From: Sinosporangium siamense
Lineage (GTDB): Bacteria > Actinomycetota > Actinomycetes > Streptosporangiales > Streptosporangiaceae
DNA: 35,348 bases
Assembly (NCBI RefSeq): GCF_016863435.1
Contig: NZ_BOOW01000062.1
Span: forward strand, 1-35,348
Direction: 5' to 3'
Positions 6,961 through 16,003 of the stretch are shown here, piece after piece. The notes beneath the pieces are model-generated. The model ran no database searches and was not told the DNA's origin. It saw nothing but the letters and a program-made list of their open reading frames with translations. Positions within the stretch are counted from its first letter, which is position 1, and each line of letters starts with the position of its first letter. The position numbers were made by a program, and so were the translations under genes.

Positions 6961-9693
6961 TCAAACGCTGGCCGCAGAAGCATCGAAGAGACCGAGGTCT
7001 CGTATGAGCTGCACACTTCGATTGCCTATTGAGCCCGGAGTCCGGCCGTCAGCCGACACCTTGACCACGAAGAGATCTCGTAAATGCGGGCTGTCGGCCC
7101 ATTCAGGGGGTGCGGCGTTCTCGACCGACGAGCCGCGTAGCCATGTCCCCGGCACTGGGATCGTATGCCTCATGATCAACCGGACCTGCTCCTTGGTAAA
7201 CCACTTCCGCTTGTCTTTGCGTCCGGCAGGTTCTATAGGAAGCGACTCTTCACCGAGCATGAGCTTCCCGTCAGCACCGACCGTGCAGCAGACGATTCGC
7301 CCAGATTCCGACCCCAAGCGAGTCGAGTACTCAGTCACGAAGTCGTCTGCGCTGAGCTCGCTCAGCTGGCCGATGTATCCGGGGGCGGGAATGGAGGCCA
7401 TCTCGGCGTACAGGGCCTTCGCCTGCTCGTCGGCCAGCCGGTCCACGTCGTCACTGATGGAGGGGGAGTTCTCGTCGTCGAAGTCTTCGTCGTAAACCCG
7501 GTTGACCAGGTCCTGAATATCTCCGGGGATGGCTACCTCACCGTTGGGCAAGCCTGTGAGCACATCGTGAGTACGGCGAAGCAGCGCCTTGGGGTAGACG
7601 AACGGCCATGACTTGGGGAAGACCAGCACACCGTTCTGGTCGGAGGGGGTCAGTACCACGAGACGCATCACACCTTGTGCCCAGCTCGGCCGCTTGGCGT
7701 CGAGCGCCGGATGCCGCTGACAACGACCCGCCCGCTGGAACAGCAGGGCGATTGGGGCCAAGTCGCTGACCACGACGTCGAAGTCCAAGTCGAGGGACTG
7801 CTCGATCACCTGCGTAGCCACCAAGATCGCCGCAGGTGGCCGGTCATTCCCGGCTTCTTTGCCGAACTGGTTTACCATCTTCTCGGTGATCTCTTCCCTG
7901 CGGTACGCCTCGAAGCGCGAGTGCAGTAACCGGACGGGCGGCTTTTGGCCGTCGAGGTCTTCCAACCACCCCTGCAGTGACAGGTAGGTCAATTGAGCCT
8001 CGGCGACCGTGTTGCAGATGACCGCAGCGCACCCGCCATCCCGGACAACCGGGGCAAGCACCTTGCTGAGGACGCCGATTCGGTCGGGGCGCCCATCCGC
8101 GATGATGGGGACCCGATGGGACTCGATGTGCAGAGTTCGCTCTCTGCTTTTCACGTGGACGGGGTCGGGTGCCGTCGTTTGCGGACTCACGTAGACCCAC
8201 CCTGGGTACACCACCTCCGGAACCTGCTGGCCGCGACATCCGGCACCCTCCAGGTATGCCTGTGCCAGCCGGCGTCCTACCGCAGCGGGGAGCGTTGCGG
8301 ACAAGAGCACCACAGGCACCTTTAGTGCACCCAACCAGCGCAGCAGGGTCTTGAGGAGTCCCTGCATATAGGTGTCGTAGGCATGCACTTCGTCGACCAC
8401 GAAGACCTTGCCCACGAGACCGAGCATCCGCAGGACGTTGTGGCGGCCGCGGAGCACCGCCATCAGAGCCTGGTCGATCGTCCCGACCGCAAGGTTGGCG
8501 AGCAGGCCGCGCTTGCTTCCGCGCAGCCATCGAGCCGCCACGGGATCGCGTGTGATGATGCCGATCTCGTCTCCCTCCGCGGTGTACGCGTCGTTCAACC
8601 ACGCCATCCCATGCAGCAAGGTCAGGGAGTCGGCACCGTCGATACGACGTCTGCGGTAGTCGTCCACTCGCCGCAGCATCTGATCGGAGGTCGCCATCGT
8701 GGGCAGACCGATGAAGTAGCCGGGCATCCCCGCAGCCGTGCCCATCAGTCGTCCCGCGTACAGAGCTGCTTCGGTCTTCCCTTCACCCATGGGGGCGGTG
8801 ATCAGCAGGAGGCCGGGGGTGCCGTCGATGAGTGAGGGAAGTCGCTCACCGATGGACCGCTGCAGGTCGTTCGGCTCGAAGGGGAAGTCGTCGCTGAAGC
8901 CACCCGGTTTGAACGTCAGCTGTCCGAGGCCGGCTTCGCTCAGCAATGACGGCATCGTGGCTCGGCTGTGCTGCAGGTGTTGCTTGAGACCGTCGAGATC
9001 GCCGCGCTCTGGCAGTCCGGTATCAATCCGCCCGCGCAGATAGTCGTCCTGGCTCACAAGCCAATCCGCAAGGATGATCAGGCCGCAGGCCAAGGCCGCG
9101 CCTGAATCGGAAACTTTGTCTGGGGGTGCAGGGCGTTCCGTCAGTTCGTGCATCATGGCCGCGATCGCACGACGCTGCTCCTCCCATTTGCTCATCCCCA
9201 GTGCCGGCAGCGAGCCCAATGGATCGATGAACTCAGTCCGGCTGAACTCGTAGAAGCGTCCATGATGACCGCCGAGCAACTGGGCGACACGGATGGCCGG
9301 GGACGACTTTCGCCCCGCCTTGTATCCCGCAGTCGCCAGAAACTGTCCTAACCAGACATGCGCAGCGTAAGCGTGACCTTTCCTCTCGGCTTCCACCGTG
9401 GGGTAACCGATGTGCTGACTCAATCCGATGCGTTGGTCCTGTGCCTGGAAGCATGGCATGCACTTACCGATATCGTGCAAAGCCGCCCAGAAAGAGAGCA
9501 ACTGCCGCGCTTGCTCCTGACTTCTCCCCAGCTCATTCGCGATGTAGATGCGCAAGCCAGGGGCGAGGTAGTCATCCCATAGAGCTTCCAGTGCCGCAGC
9601 GGCATCTAAAAGGTGGCAGGCTAGTGGATAATGCCTCGACAGACCTCGCGCCTTCCCCCATAGCACGAGGTCGATGTCTCGCAAGTTGTCCAT
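6961..9693 (-). CDS. cas3: CRISPR-associated helicase/nuclease Cas3, type I-E
   Basis: This 910-aa protein has an N-terminal HD nuclease: H27 in ACHLLDAA, HDIGK at about 73-77, GGHHGRF at about 141-147. A superfamily 2 helicase follows: Walker A APMGEGKTE about 300-308, DEVH about 434-437, LLSATLP about 463-469, and QVIEQSLDLDFD plus LLFQRAGRCQRH in the second lobe. It degrades DNA after Cascade binds a fully matched target. The ATG at 9693 is chosen because GGGAGG precedes it at 4-nt spacing; an in-frame ATG at 9738 has no such site. It lies away from the other cas genes, with its own terminator, so the guide sites regulate Cascade and adaptation genes rather than cas3. Confidence 0.96.
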   Translation of the reverse strand: MDNLRDIDLVLWGKARGLSRHYPLACHLLDAAAALEALWDDYLAPGLRIYIANELGRSQEQARQLLSFWAALHDIGKCMPCFQAQDQRIGLSQHIGYPTVEAERKGHAYAAHVWLGQFLATAGYKAGRKSSPAIRVAQLLGGHHGRFYEFSRTEFIDPLGSLPALGMSKWEEQRRAIAAMMHELTERPAPPDKVSDSGAALACGLIILADWLVSQDDYLRGRIDTGLPERGDLDGLKQHLQHSRATMPSLLSEAGLGQLTFKPGGFSDDFPFEPNDLQRSIGERLPSLIDGTPGLLLITAPMGEGKTEAALYAGRLMGTAAGMPGYFIGLPTMATSDQMLRRVDDYRRRRIDGADSLTLLHGMAWLNDAYTAEGDEIGIITRDPVAARWLRGSKRGLLANLAVGTIDQALMAVLRGRHNVLRMLGLVGKVFVVDEVHAYDTYMQGLLKTLLRWLGALKVPVVLLSATLPAAVGRRLAQAYLEGAGCRGQQVPEVVYPGWVYVSPQTTAPDPVHVKSRERTLHIESHRVPIIADGRPDRIGVLSKVLAPVVRDGGCAAVICNTVAEAQLTYLSLQGWLEDLDGQKPPVRLLHSRFEAYRREEITEKMVNQFGKEAGNDRPPAAILVATQVIEQSLDLDFDVVVSDLAPIALLFQRAGRCQRHPALDAKRPSWAQGVMRLVVLTPSDQNGVLVFPKSWPFVYPKALLRRTHDVLTGLPNGEVAIPGDIQDLVNRVYDEDFDDENSPSISDDVDRLADEQAKALYAEMASIPAPGYIGQLSELSADDFVTEYSTRLGSESGRIVCCTVGADGKLMLGEESLPIEPAGRKDKRKWFTKEQVRLIMRHTIPVPGTWLRGSSVENAAPPEWADSPHLRDLFVVKVSADGRTPGSIGNRSVQLIRDLGLFDASAASV

Positions 9694-9978
9694 TTTGCCT
9701 CCCATCGGGGCTTTAGGGCCCGCTGACGGCAGCATCACTGCCGATCGACTTCACGAGGGCCCACTGTAGACACCACCACCGACATTTCTTTCCGAACAAG
9801 TGAATGTGAGCCTTACTTCTTTCCCAACGCCTTCCCCTCGCCTCGATGTACTCTTTTGTCGTTTTTATTACTGTTTCTGTAGCGATAGTTGGAGGTCGGT
9901 AGGATGACAGGTACGGCTTCGGCGCGAACGTCTCTCCTGAAACTGCATGTGCAAACGTGAAACCGCAGGTCGGAAAGT
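9694..9978 (+). promoter_or_regulatory. Leader of CRISPR array 2 and cas3 upstream region
   Basis: This divergent region is the most AT-rich part of the cas locus, with a T-rich tract at about 9850-9880. A plausible rightward promoter is TTGTCG (9856-9861), 18 bp, TAGCGA (9880-9885), about 90 nt before the first repeat. No cas3 promoter could be chosen with confidence. The array here is read away from cas3, and its intact repeats and long spacer series mark this side as the acquisition end. Confidence 0.6.
9698..9703 (-). promoter_or_regulatory. Ribosome binding site of cas3
   Basis: GGGAGG on the minus strand lies 4 nt before the ATG at 9693. It decides between this start and the upstream ATG at 9738. 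Confidence 0.7.
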
Positions 9979-11833
9979 GTCCTCCCCACGCACGTGGGGG
10001 TGAGCCGCCCGCGGCGTCTACCGGGACATCGAGATCCGCGTCCTCCCCACGCACGTGGGGGTGAGCCGCTCTTGGGCGACTTGCCCGCGAGATGGCTGTC
10101 GTCCTCCCCACGCACGTGGGGGTGAGCCGGTCGCCAGGTCGGCGTACAGGGCGCCGCCGTAGTCCTCCCCACGCACGTGGGGGTGAGCCGTCTTTGCGGC
10201 GTGCCAGGTCGGCGATTTGGGCGTCCTCCCCACGCACGTGGGGGTGAGCCTTAAGGCGCGGTCGGTATATGAGCATGGCTCGCGTCCTCCCCACGCACGT
10301 GGGGGTGAGCCGGATTTTCTCACCCTTCGGTGACATCAAACTCGGTCCTCCCCACGCACGTGGGGGTGAGCCGACGAGGCACCCGCCCAGAACTACCGGG
10401 GCCCCGTCCTCCCCACGCACGTGGGGGTGAGCCGTAGCCAGCAAAACGCGTGACCGGGGCGTTCCGGTCCTCCCCACGCACGTGGGGGGGAGCCGTTGGA
10501 GCGCGTTGGACCCAGGTCCGGCGATGTGTCCTCCCCACGCACGTGGGGGTGAGCCGCCGCCGTTGCCGTTGTGGTGGTTCACGCCGAAGTCCTCCCCACG
10601 CACGTGGGGGTGAGCCGGCCGCGCGTGTGGTGTGGAGGCTGGGCTTAGTGTCCTCCCCACGCACGTGTGGGTGAGCCGATCGGACGGCAGCGCATCGTGC
10701 GCGCGGTGCCGTCCTCCCCACGCACGTGGGGGTGAGCCCGCGACCGGACAGCCGATTAGGGGCGTCCCCGCGTCCTCCCCACGCACGTGGGGGTGAGCCG
10801 CCGAGTACCCGCAGCACAACGCGGCACATTCAGTCCTCCCCACGCACGTGGGGGTGAGCCGCGCACCACGAAGACCCACCGTCTGAAAACCGTGTCCTCC
10901 CCACGCACGTGGGGGTGAGCCGTCGGAGTCGTCTTCGAGGGTGCTGTCGATCGTGTCCTCCCCACGCACGTGGGGGTGAGCCGCTGTTGCCGTCGGTGGC
11001 CTCGATGGCGCCGTCGTCCTCCCCACGCACGTGGGGTGAGCCTTCGGGTGAGCACCGACTAGGGCTGACCCTGGCGTCCTCCCCACGCACGTGGGGGTGA
11101 GCCGATGCTTGCCGAGGGCGGTTACGACTACTCCGGGTCCTCCCCACGCACGTGGGGGTGAGCCGCTCCACCGCGGTCCCGGGTCGCCGGGGCGGCCGTC
11201 CTCCCCACGCACGTGGGGGTGAGCCGTCCCGCCGCTGGCGGCGTTGTGCTCCCGCAGGGTCCTCCCCACGCACGTGGGGGTGAGCCACCACCTTGGGGCG
11301 TCCGGACGTCTGAGCGCGGTCCTTCCCACGCACGTGGGGGTGAGCCGTCGTTCTTACGGGAGTTCATGCGCGCGCAGGGGTCCTCCCCACGCACGTGGGG
11401 GTGAGCCGGTGCTGAGCACCGGATTGCGCAACACATACGGTCCTCCCCACGCACGTGGGGGTGAGCCGCTGCCCTATGTCGAGCCCGGTATGGGATTGCC
11501 GTCCTCCCCACGCACGTGGGGGTGAGCCGTAGCCAGCAAAACGCGTGACCGGGGCGTTCCGGTCCTCCCCAAGCACGTGGGGGTGAGCCGCTCTCGCACT
11601 ACGAGGGCACCGCTTCCTCGGCGTCCTCCCCACGCACGTGGGGGTGAGCTGGCCGCCCCATCCCCCATCGCTCGTGCCGTGCTGTCCTCCCCACGCCTGT
11701 GGGGGTGAGCCGGTGCGGCGGACGCCTCGGGCGTCGGTCCAGGCGTCCTCCCCACGCACGTGGGGGTGAGCCAGCGAAATGCTCTGTCTATTTGTCGTCG
11801 TGCAGGTCCCCCCACGCACGTGGAGGTGAGGCG
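9979..11833 (+). CRISPR. CRISPR array 2: 31 repeats, 30 spacers, type I-E
   Basis: The 29-bp repeat begins GTCCTCCCC, has the stem CCCCAC-GCAC-GTGGGG and ends in the handle GTGAGCCG. The first copy is at 9979-10007 and the period is 61 bp (60 after 11016, 11259 and 11380). Repeat variants include 10467 (T to G in the handle), 10650 (G to T in the stem), 11016 (one G deleted), 11562 (C to A in the stem) and 11684 (A to T in the loop). The last copy, 11806-11833, is degenerate, which together with the handle fixes the direction as plus. Spacers 8 (10435-10466) and 26 (11530-11561) are identical. Long open frames crossing the array (repeating HPHVRGED) are artefacts. Confidence 0.98.
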
Positions 11834-12076
11834 TTGGCATTCAGGCCTTAGTGTCGACGACACGTGAAAACTCAAATGTCGTTGACACCCAGTCTGACGT
11901 GAGCATGTGATCCCATCGTGCCCACTTGGTAGGAAGCTGAGGTGCGCGACACGGTTTCGCCCGAACTGCCAAGCCACGACTGCACACCTGGCTGTCGCGG
12001 TCGGTTGCCGCTGCGCGGAGCAAGATATGTCTAATGTCCCATTAGCTCTGGACCCGGCGGGGTCCAGCAGGGGAAA
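11834..12076. other. Intergenic region after array 2, with an imperfect inverted repeat
   Basis: No gene is seen. At 11851-11862 and 11877-11888 lies a 12-bp inverted repeat (GTGTCGACGACA and TGTCGTTGACAC, 11 of 12 pairing) around a 14-bp spacer. It could be an operator or the end of a lost transposon. The region joins the CRISPR block to the mobilisation module. Confidence 0.4.
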
Positions 12077-12133
12077 CTGCTGATCAGAGGGCTCACCCCG
12101 CGCGACCTGGTCGGCGGGGTTTCTGATCAGCAG
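12077..12133 (+). other. Nested inverted repeat; candidate origin of transfer (oriT)
   Basis: An outer perfect 12-bp inverted repeat (CTGCTGATCAGA 12077-12088, TCTGATCAGCAG 12122-12133) encloses an inner 7-bp one (ACCCCGC 12095-12101, GCGGGGT 12114-12120). It ends 35 nt before the mobC start codon. Relaxase-accessory genes commonly lie directly beside their oriT, and oriTs carry such hairpins next to the nick site. It could instead be an autoregulatory operator or a terminator. The nick position cannot be read from the sequence. Confidence 0.5.
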
Positions 12134-12167
12134 GGACCGGGCGCGGTCCTACGGGGTGGTCAGTGAC

Positions 12168-12587
12168 ATGTCCGCAGAGAACAACCAGGCCGGTCCGGGC
12201 AGGCGTGTGGTGCGGCGGCGTGAGCGGCAGGCGGTGCCGCGTTCGCGTGTGGTGAAGTTCGTGCTGACCGAGCAGGAGTACGGCGAGCTGCGGGGGGCCG
12301 CCCAAAGGCTCGGGCTCGCGCACGGGGCTTACGCGGCCGAGGTTGCGCTGGCGGCGGCGCGGCAGGTGTGCCCGCCGATGCCGGATCCGCTGCGGGAGGC
12401 GTTGGTGGAGCTGATGCGGGTCTCGGCGCAGATACGGCGGATCGGGGTGAACCTGAACCAGGCGGTGGCGGCGCTGAACGCGACCGGCCAGGCGCAGGGG
12501 AACCTGGTTCCGTATGCGGACTACTGCGTGCGGACGGTGCGGAGGATCGACGGAATCGCGGAAGCGGTGCGGAGGCGGCTGCGTTGA
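12168..12587 (+). CDS. mobC: Plasmid mobilisation relaxosome protein, MobC-like
   Basis: This small basic protein (139 aa from the ATG at 12168; an upstream GTG at 12156 is possible) has an N-terminal basic tail, a short ribbon-helix-helix-like segment (VVKFVLTEQEYGELRGAAQR) and the MobC-type helix IRRIGVNLNQAVAALNATG. MobC proteins bind beside oriT and help the relaxase open the DNA. The coding end overlaps the relaxase start as TTGA, so the two are coupled. It sits just right of the nested hairpin at 12077-12133. Confidence 0.82.
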   Translation: MSAENNQAGPGRRVVRRRERQAVPRSRVVKFVLTEQEYGELRGAAQRLGLAHGAYAAEVALAAARQVCPPMPDPLREALVELMRVSAQIRRIGVNLNQAVAALNATGQAQGNLVPYADYCVRTVRRIDGIAEAVRRRLR

Positions 12588-14323
12588 TCGGCAAGGTGCT
12601 GCGCGGGGCCAAGGTGGCGGGTCTGCTCCGCTACCTGTACGGTCCTGGGCGCGCCGGCGAGCACACCGATCCGCACATCGTGGCCGGGTGGCGCGACCCG
12701 GACGAGGTGGAGCCGCCGCTGCGGCCGGACGGGAGCCGCGACTTCCGGCCGTTGACCGGGCTGCTGGAGCAGCCTTTGGCTGCGCTGGCCGGCAAGGGGG
12801 ATGAGCGGCCGGTGTGGCACTGCGTGGCACGCGCCGCCCCCGGGGATCGGATCCTGAGCGATGCGGAATGGGCGGAGGCCGCACGGACGATCGTGCAGCG
12901 CACCGGGCTGGCACCCGAAGGGGATGAGGACGCGGTGCGGTGGGTGGCGGTCCGGCACGCCGACGACCACATCCACATCGTGGCCGTCCTGGCCCGCCAG
13001 GACGGCACCAAGCCCTCCACCTGGAACGACTTCTACAAGGTGCGTGGGGCGTGCCGGGAGTTGGAGGGGCGTTTCGGGCTGGCGGCGACCGCGCCGGGTG
13101 ACCGTACGGCAGCCCGCCGCCCCACCCGGGGCGAGACCGAGTCCGCAGTGCGGCGGGGGTGGGAGGAGCCGGCCCGGGTGGTGCTGCGGCGCCGGGTGCA
13201 GGCGGCTGCGGCGGGAGCGGGGTCGGCCGAGGAGTTCTTCCAGGCGCTGAGGGACGCGGGGGTGCTGGTGCACCGCCGCCTGGACGAGCAGGACCGCAGA
13301 CGGGTGGTGGGGTATGCGGTGGGTCTGCCGGGTCATGCGAACCGGGAGGGGCGGCCGGTCTGGTACGGCGGGGGCAAGCTGGCGGCCGACCTCACCCTGC
13401 CCAAGCTGCAGGCGCGCTGGGGCGGGTTTCGACGCGGGAGTTCCGGTGCGGAACGGGTGTCGGAGGTCTCGGCGCGGGCGCTGCTGCGGCGTTCCGTACG
13501 TTCTGCGGCGCGGAACGCCGCCGGCGAGGAGGACTTCTTCCGCCGACTTCGGGAGGCGGGGGTCGGTGTGCGGCTGCGCCACAGCGAGCGCGACCCCCAT
13601 GAGGTCACCGGGTACGCGGTGGCGCTGGTGGAAGGGGACGGGCGGTGGTTCGCCGGCGGGCGGCTGGGAGACGATCTGACGCTGCCCCGGCTGCGGCGCC
13701 TGTGGAATGGATCGCCGCAGGAGTCTCCGATCGGGCCGGGTAAGCACAGTGCGCAGGAGCGGCAGCGGCTATGGGCGGACGCGGCGCGGCTGGCGGCGGA
13801 CTACGGCCGGCGGGTCGGCGAGGTCGAGGCGGATGCGGTCGGCGGGCTGCTGCAGATCGCGGGCGATGTGCTGGGGGATGGCGGGGTACGGCGGGCGGTG
13901 CAGGAGTTCGACCGGGCTGTGCGCGAACCCTTCGGGAGAGTCGCGTCCCCTGCGGTCGGCGGTGGAGGTGTGCGGCTGGCCGCGCGGTTGCTGGCGGCTG
14001 CCCGGTCCTCGTCGTGCGGGTCGACGGTGGCGGTGATGACGCTGGTGTCGAGTCTGCAGGCGATGGTGTGGGCGGTGGCGGAGCTGCGGCGGGTTCAGGG
14101 GCGGATGTTTCAGGCTGAGGCGGCGGGGCGGGCGGCTCGGGAGCTGGACGGCGTGCTCGCGGGTGCCCGCTCCGGGCGGCGGGACCGGCAGGTGGTGCTT
14201 GCCGAGGGCGACTTCCCTGCGCCGGGCGCGGTGGCCGGGCGGGGTGTGTTCCGGCGTTCTGCTGACGGGCGCCGGTCTGTGCCGTCCTATGCCGTACGGC
14301 CGCCTTCAAGATCAACCTTTTAA
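12584..14323 (+). CDS. Relaxase, MobA/VirD2-like (MOBP type)
   Basis: The 579-aa reading from TTG 12584 overlaps the mobC stop (TTGA) and begins IGKVLRGAKVAGLLRYLYGPG, the expected relaxase N-terminus. The metal-binding histidine triad is H125-A-D-D-H129-I-H131, embedded in RWVAVRHADDHIHIV. The catalytic tyrosine is probably Y17 or Y19. Relaxases nick oriT and carry the strand into the recipient. Residues about 205-285 and about 295-370 are two copies of one domain (FFQALRDAGVLV / FFRRLREAGVGV, then GYAV, GG-L--DLTLP-L---W), which may bind DNA. The C-terminus is helical and Ala/Arg rich. No coupling-protein gene is seen, so transfer would need a helper. Confidence 0.85.
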   Translation: MIGKVLRGAKVAGLLRYLYGPGRAGEHTDPHIVAGWRDPDEVEPPLRPDGSRDFRPLTGLLEQPLAALAGKGDERPVWHCVARAAPGDRILSDAEWAEAARTIVQRTGLAPEGDEDAVRWVAVRHADDHIHIVAVLARQDGTKPSTWNDFYKVRGACRELEGRFGLAATAPGDRTAARRPTRGETESAVRRGWEEPARVVLRRRVQAAAAGAGSAEEFFQALRDAGVLVHRRLDEQDRRRVVGYAVGLPGHANREGRPVWYGGGKLAADLTLPKLQARWGGFRRGSSGAERVSEVSARALLRRSVRSAARNAAGEEDFFRRLREAGVGVRLRHSERDPHEVTGYAVALVEGDGRWFAGGRLGDDLTLPRLRRLWNGSPQESPIGPGKHSAQERQRLWADAARLAADYGRRVGEVEADAVGGLLQIAGDVLGDGGVRRAVQEFDRAVREPFGRVASPAVGGGGVRLAARLLAAARSSSCGSTVAVMTLVSSLQAMVWAVAELRRVQGRMFQAEAAGRAARELDGVLAGARSGRRDRQVVLAEGDFPAPGAVAGRGVFRRSADGRRSVPSYAVRPPSRSTF

Positions 14324-14410
14324 TCGATGCGGGTTGAGGACCTGGTGGTGTTCAGCGGACTACTAACTACGCTGAGTGACTGATCAAGGTAATCACCGAT
14401 TCGATACGGG

Positions 14411-16003
14411 GTGTGTGGGATGCGGGTGTTGGTGCGGCGCTGGGTGGTGGGTGGGGTGCTGGCAGGGGCTGTGTCGGCCTGTGCCGTACCTGCGGCCGCA
14501 GCCCATCCTGGGTGCCCGGAGTTGGGTGAGACGGCCAGGCGCTATGTCGATCGGGAGCGGTTGTGCGCCTCGATGGGCGAGCAGGTCTATCAGTGGCTGA
14601 CCACAGGGCGCAGACCGGACATCGGGCAGGCACTCAAGGACTCATGGCGCAGGCCGGCGCAGGCCCAGCCCGGTACGCCGGGTGTCGGCGTACCGGCGCA
14701 GGAGCGTCCCGGGGCTGATCACGCTCGGGTTGTGCCGCAGAGGACCGAAGCCGCCCGACCCGCTGTGCCGCAGCAGCAAGCGCCTGCCAGGCTTGAAACC
14801 CCCGGTGTCGTCCCTCGTTCGGTGGCGCCTGCGCCACTGGCGACACACTCCGCCGTGCCATCACGTCCGCACGTTGGTAGCACTGCCCCACTGGAACGGG
14901 GCCCTAGGCCGATGTCGGTCACACCGTCCTCCGGCCGCGACCGACCAACCCGTCCCATGCCTGCTCCTGCCGCAGGTCCCGCGCGACAGACGAACCCGCC
15001 CGCACACATGTCCGATCACCATGGCGACCGCCGACTGCGGGACGCGGAAACGCCACCACACGCGGCGCAGAGGCCGCGCTCCCGCGACATGCACCCGCTT
15101 ACCGCAGAAACTTCCGCAGCGCCGGCACGGCCTGAAACAAGCGGTCCACGTCACGAGCCGTCTCCACCGGCAACCCGCGCCGCCGGGAACGCCTCCTCCC
15201 CGACACCCTCCCCCTCGCGCACGCAGGCATCGCCGCTGGCAGTGGCCCCGTCGTCCGCCGGGTGGGTGTTCCCGTCGGTTCTCGCGGCCCTGGCGATAGG
15301 TGCAGCCCTGGTCTTGATGGGCTATCCGCTGCGGCACCGCTTGTCGTTCGCTCCGTTGGGCGGCGGCTTGGCGCGCCGGGGGCAGGACCGCGAGTTCGCT
15401 CAGCTGGCACGGCTGCAAGAGGCCCGGACAGCCACGACACCGCCTCCAGCCGAGAGCGGGACATCGGGTGGCGCCATGGGGTACACCGTCGCGCTGGCGG
15501 CGCTGCACGGCCTCGGGCTGGTCGGAGAGGGCACCGACGCGGTAGCCCGGGGCCTGCTGGGCGAGCTGCTCGCGGAGGGCGGGATCGCGGTCCAGGTCGC
15601 GATGACCCAGACCGATGCCGCGCGGCTGCTGGGCACCAGGGAGAAGCCGAAGGTCGAGGGCTGGGAGGTGTTCGCCAACCGGCAGGAGCTGCTGACGCAC
15701 CTTCAGGTGGAGATCGTGCGGCGCCGGGGCCAGCGCGACGGTGGTGCCGCAGCCGAGGACCTGCCCTGGTTGTTCGCCATCACCTCGCCCGGGGATACGG
15801 CGGAGGCGTTGCACAAGGTCGTCGACGGCGGTGCCGAGGACCTCATCATGGGGATCGTCTTGGGCGAGTGGCCTTACGGCATCACGTGCACTGTGGATGC
15901 CGACGGGCACATCACCAACCTGGCCGGGGCCGGTGCCCCCTCCTGGGTCGGCCGCCGGCTTCCCACCCTCACCACCGCTGAGCTGACCTGGCTAGTGCTG
16001 TAG
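14411..16003 (+). CDS. Membrane-anchored protein of unknown function, Pro-rich ectodomain
   Basis: The protein has 530 aa from GTG 14411, or 527 from ATG 14420. Residues about 1-35 form a signal peptide ending at AVPAAAAHP. A small cysteine-containing segment follows (PGCPELGETARRYVDRERLC), then about 200 residues rich in Pro, Ala and Thr. One membrane helix (SVLAALAIGAALVLMGYPL, about residues 280-300) is followed by a folded C-terminal domain of about 180 residues with VALAALHGLGLVGEGTDAVARGLLGELLAEGG and ending LPTLTTAELTWLVL. The tail is thus likely cytoplasmic. I recognise no family. Downstream of the relaxase and on the same strand, it is probably part of the mobilisation module, perhaps an envelope or entry-exclusion protein. 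Confidence 0.75.
   Translation: MCGMRVLVRRWVVGGVLAGAVSACAVPAAAAHPGCPELGETARRYVDRERLCASMGEQVYQWLTTGRRPDIGQALKDSWRRPAQAQPGTPGVGVPAQERPGADHARVVPQRTEAARPAVPQQQAPARLETPGVVPRSVAPAPLATHSAVPSRPHVGSTAPLERGPRPMSVTPSSGRDRPTRPMPAPAAGPARQTNPPAHMSDHHGDRRLRDAETPPHAAQRPRSRDMHPLTAETSAAPARPETSGPRHEPSPPATRAAGNASSPTPSPSRTQASPLAVAPSSAGWVFPSVLAALAIGAALVLMGYPLRHRLSFAPLGGGLARRGQDREFAQLARLQEARTATTPPPAESGTSGGAMGYTVALAALHGLGLVGEGTDAVARGLLGELLAEGGIAVQVAMTQTDAARLLGTREKPKVEGWEVFANRQELLTHLQVEIVRRRGQRDGGAAAEDLPWLFAITSPGDTAEALHKVVDGGAEDLIMGIVLGEWPYGITCTVDADGHITNLAGAGAPSWVGRRLPTLTTAELTWLVL

Noticed and set aside
6487-7016. Minus-strand frames between cas3 and cse1 as a real gene
   Set aside because: Part has coding-like third positions, but there is no recognisable domain and the frames cross the terminator or the cas3 end; kept only as a possible remnant.
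6487-7032. 181-codon plus-strand frame over the cas3 end
   Set aside because: No start signal or domain, and it runs through the terminator hairpin and into cas3 on the other strand.
9691-9738. cas3 start at 9738
   Set aside because: No ribosome binding site; the ATG at 9693 has GGGAGG at 4 nt.
9930-9952. ATG-CAGTT on the minus strand in the array 2 leader as a third guide site
   Set aside because: Only five seed positions match without an added gap; too weak to claim.
9713-11840. Very long open frames across array 2, repeating HPHVRGED
   Set aside because: They are translations of the 61-bp CRISPR unit; no start site, domain or codon bias.
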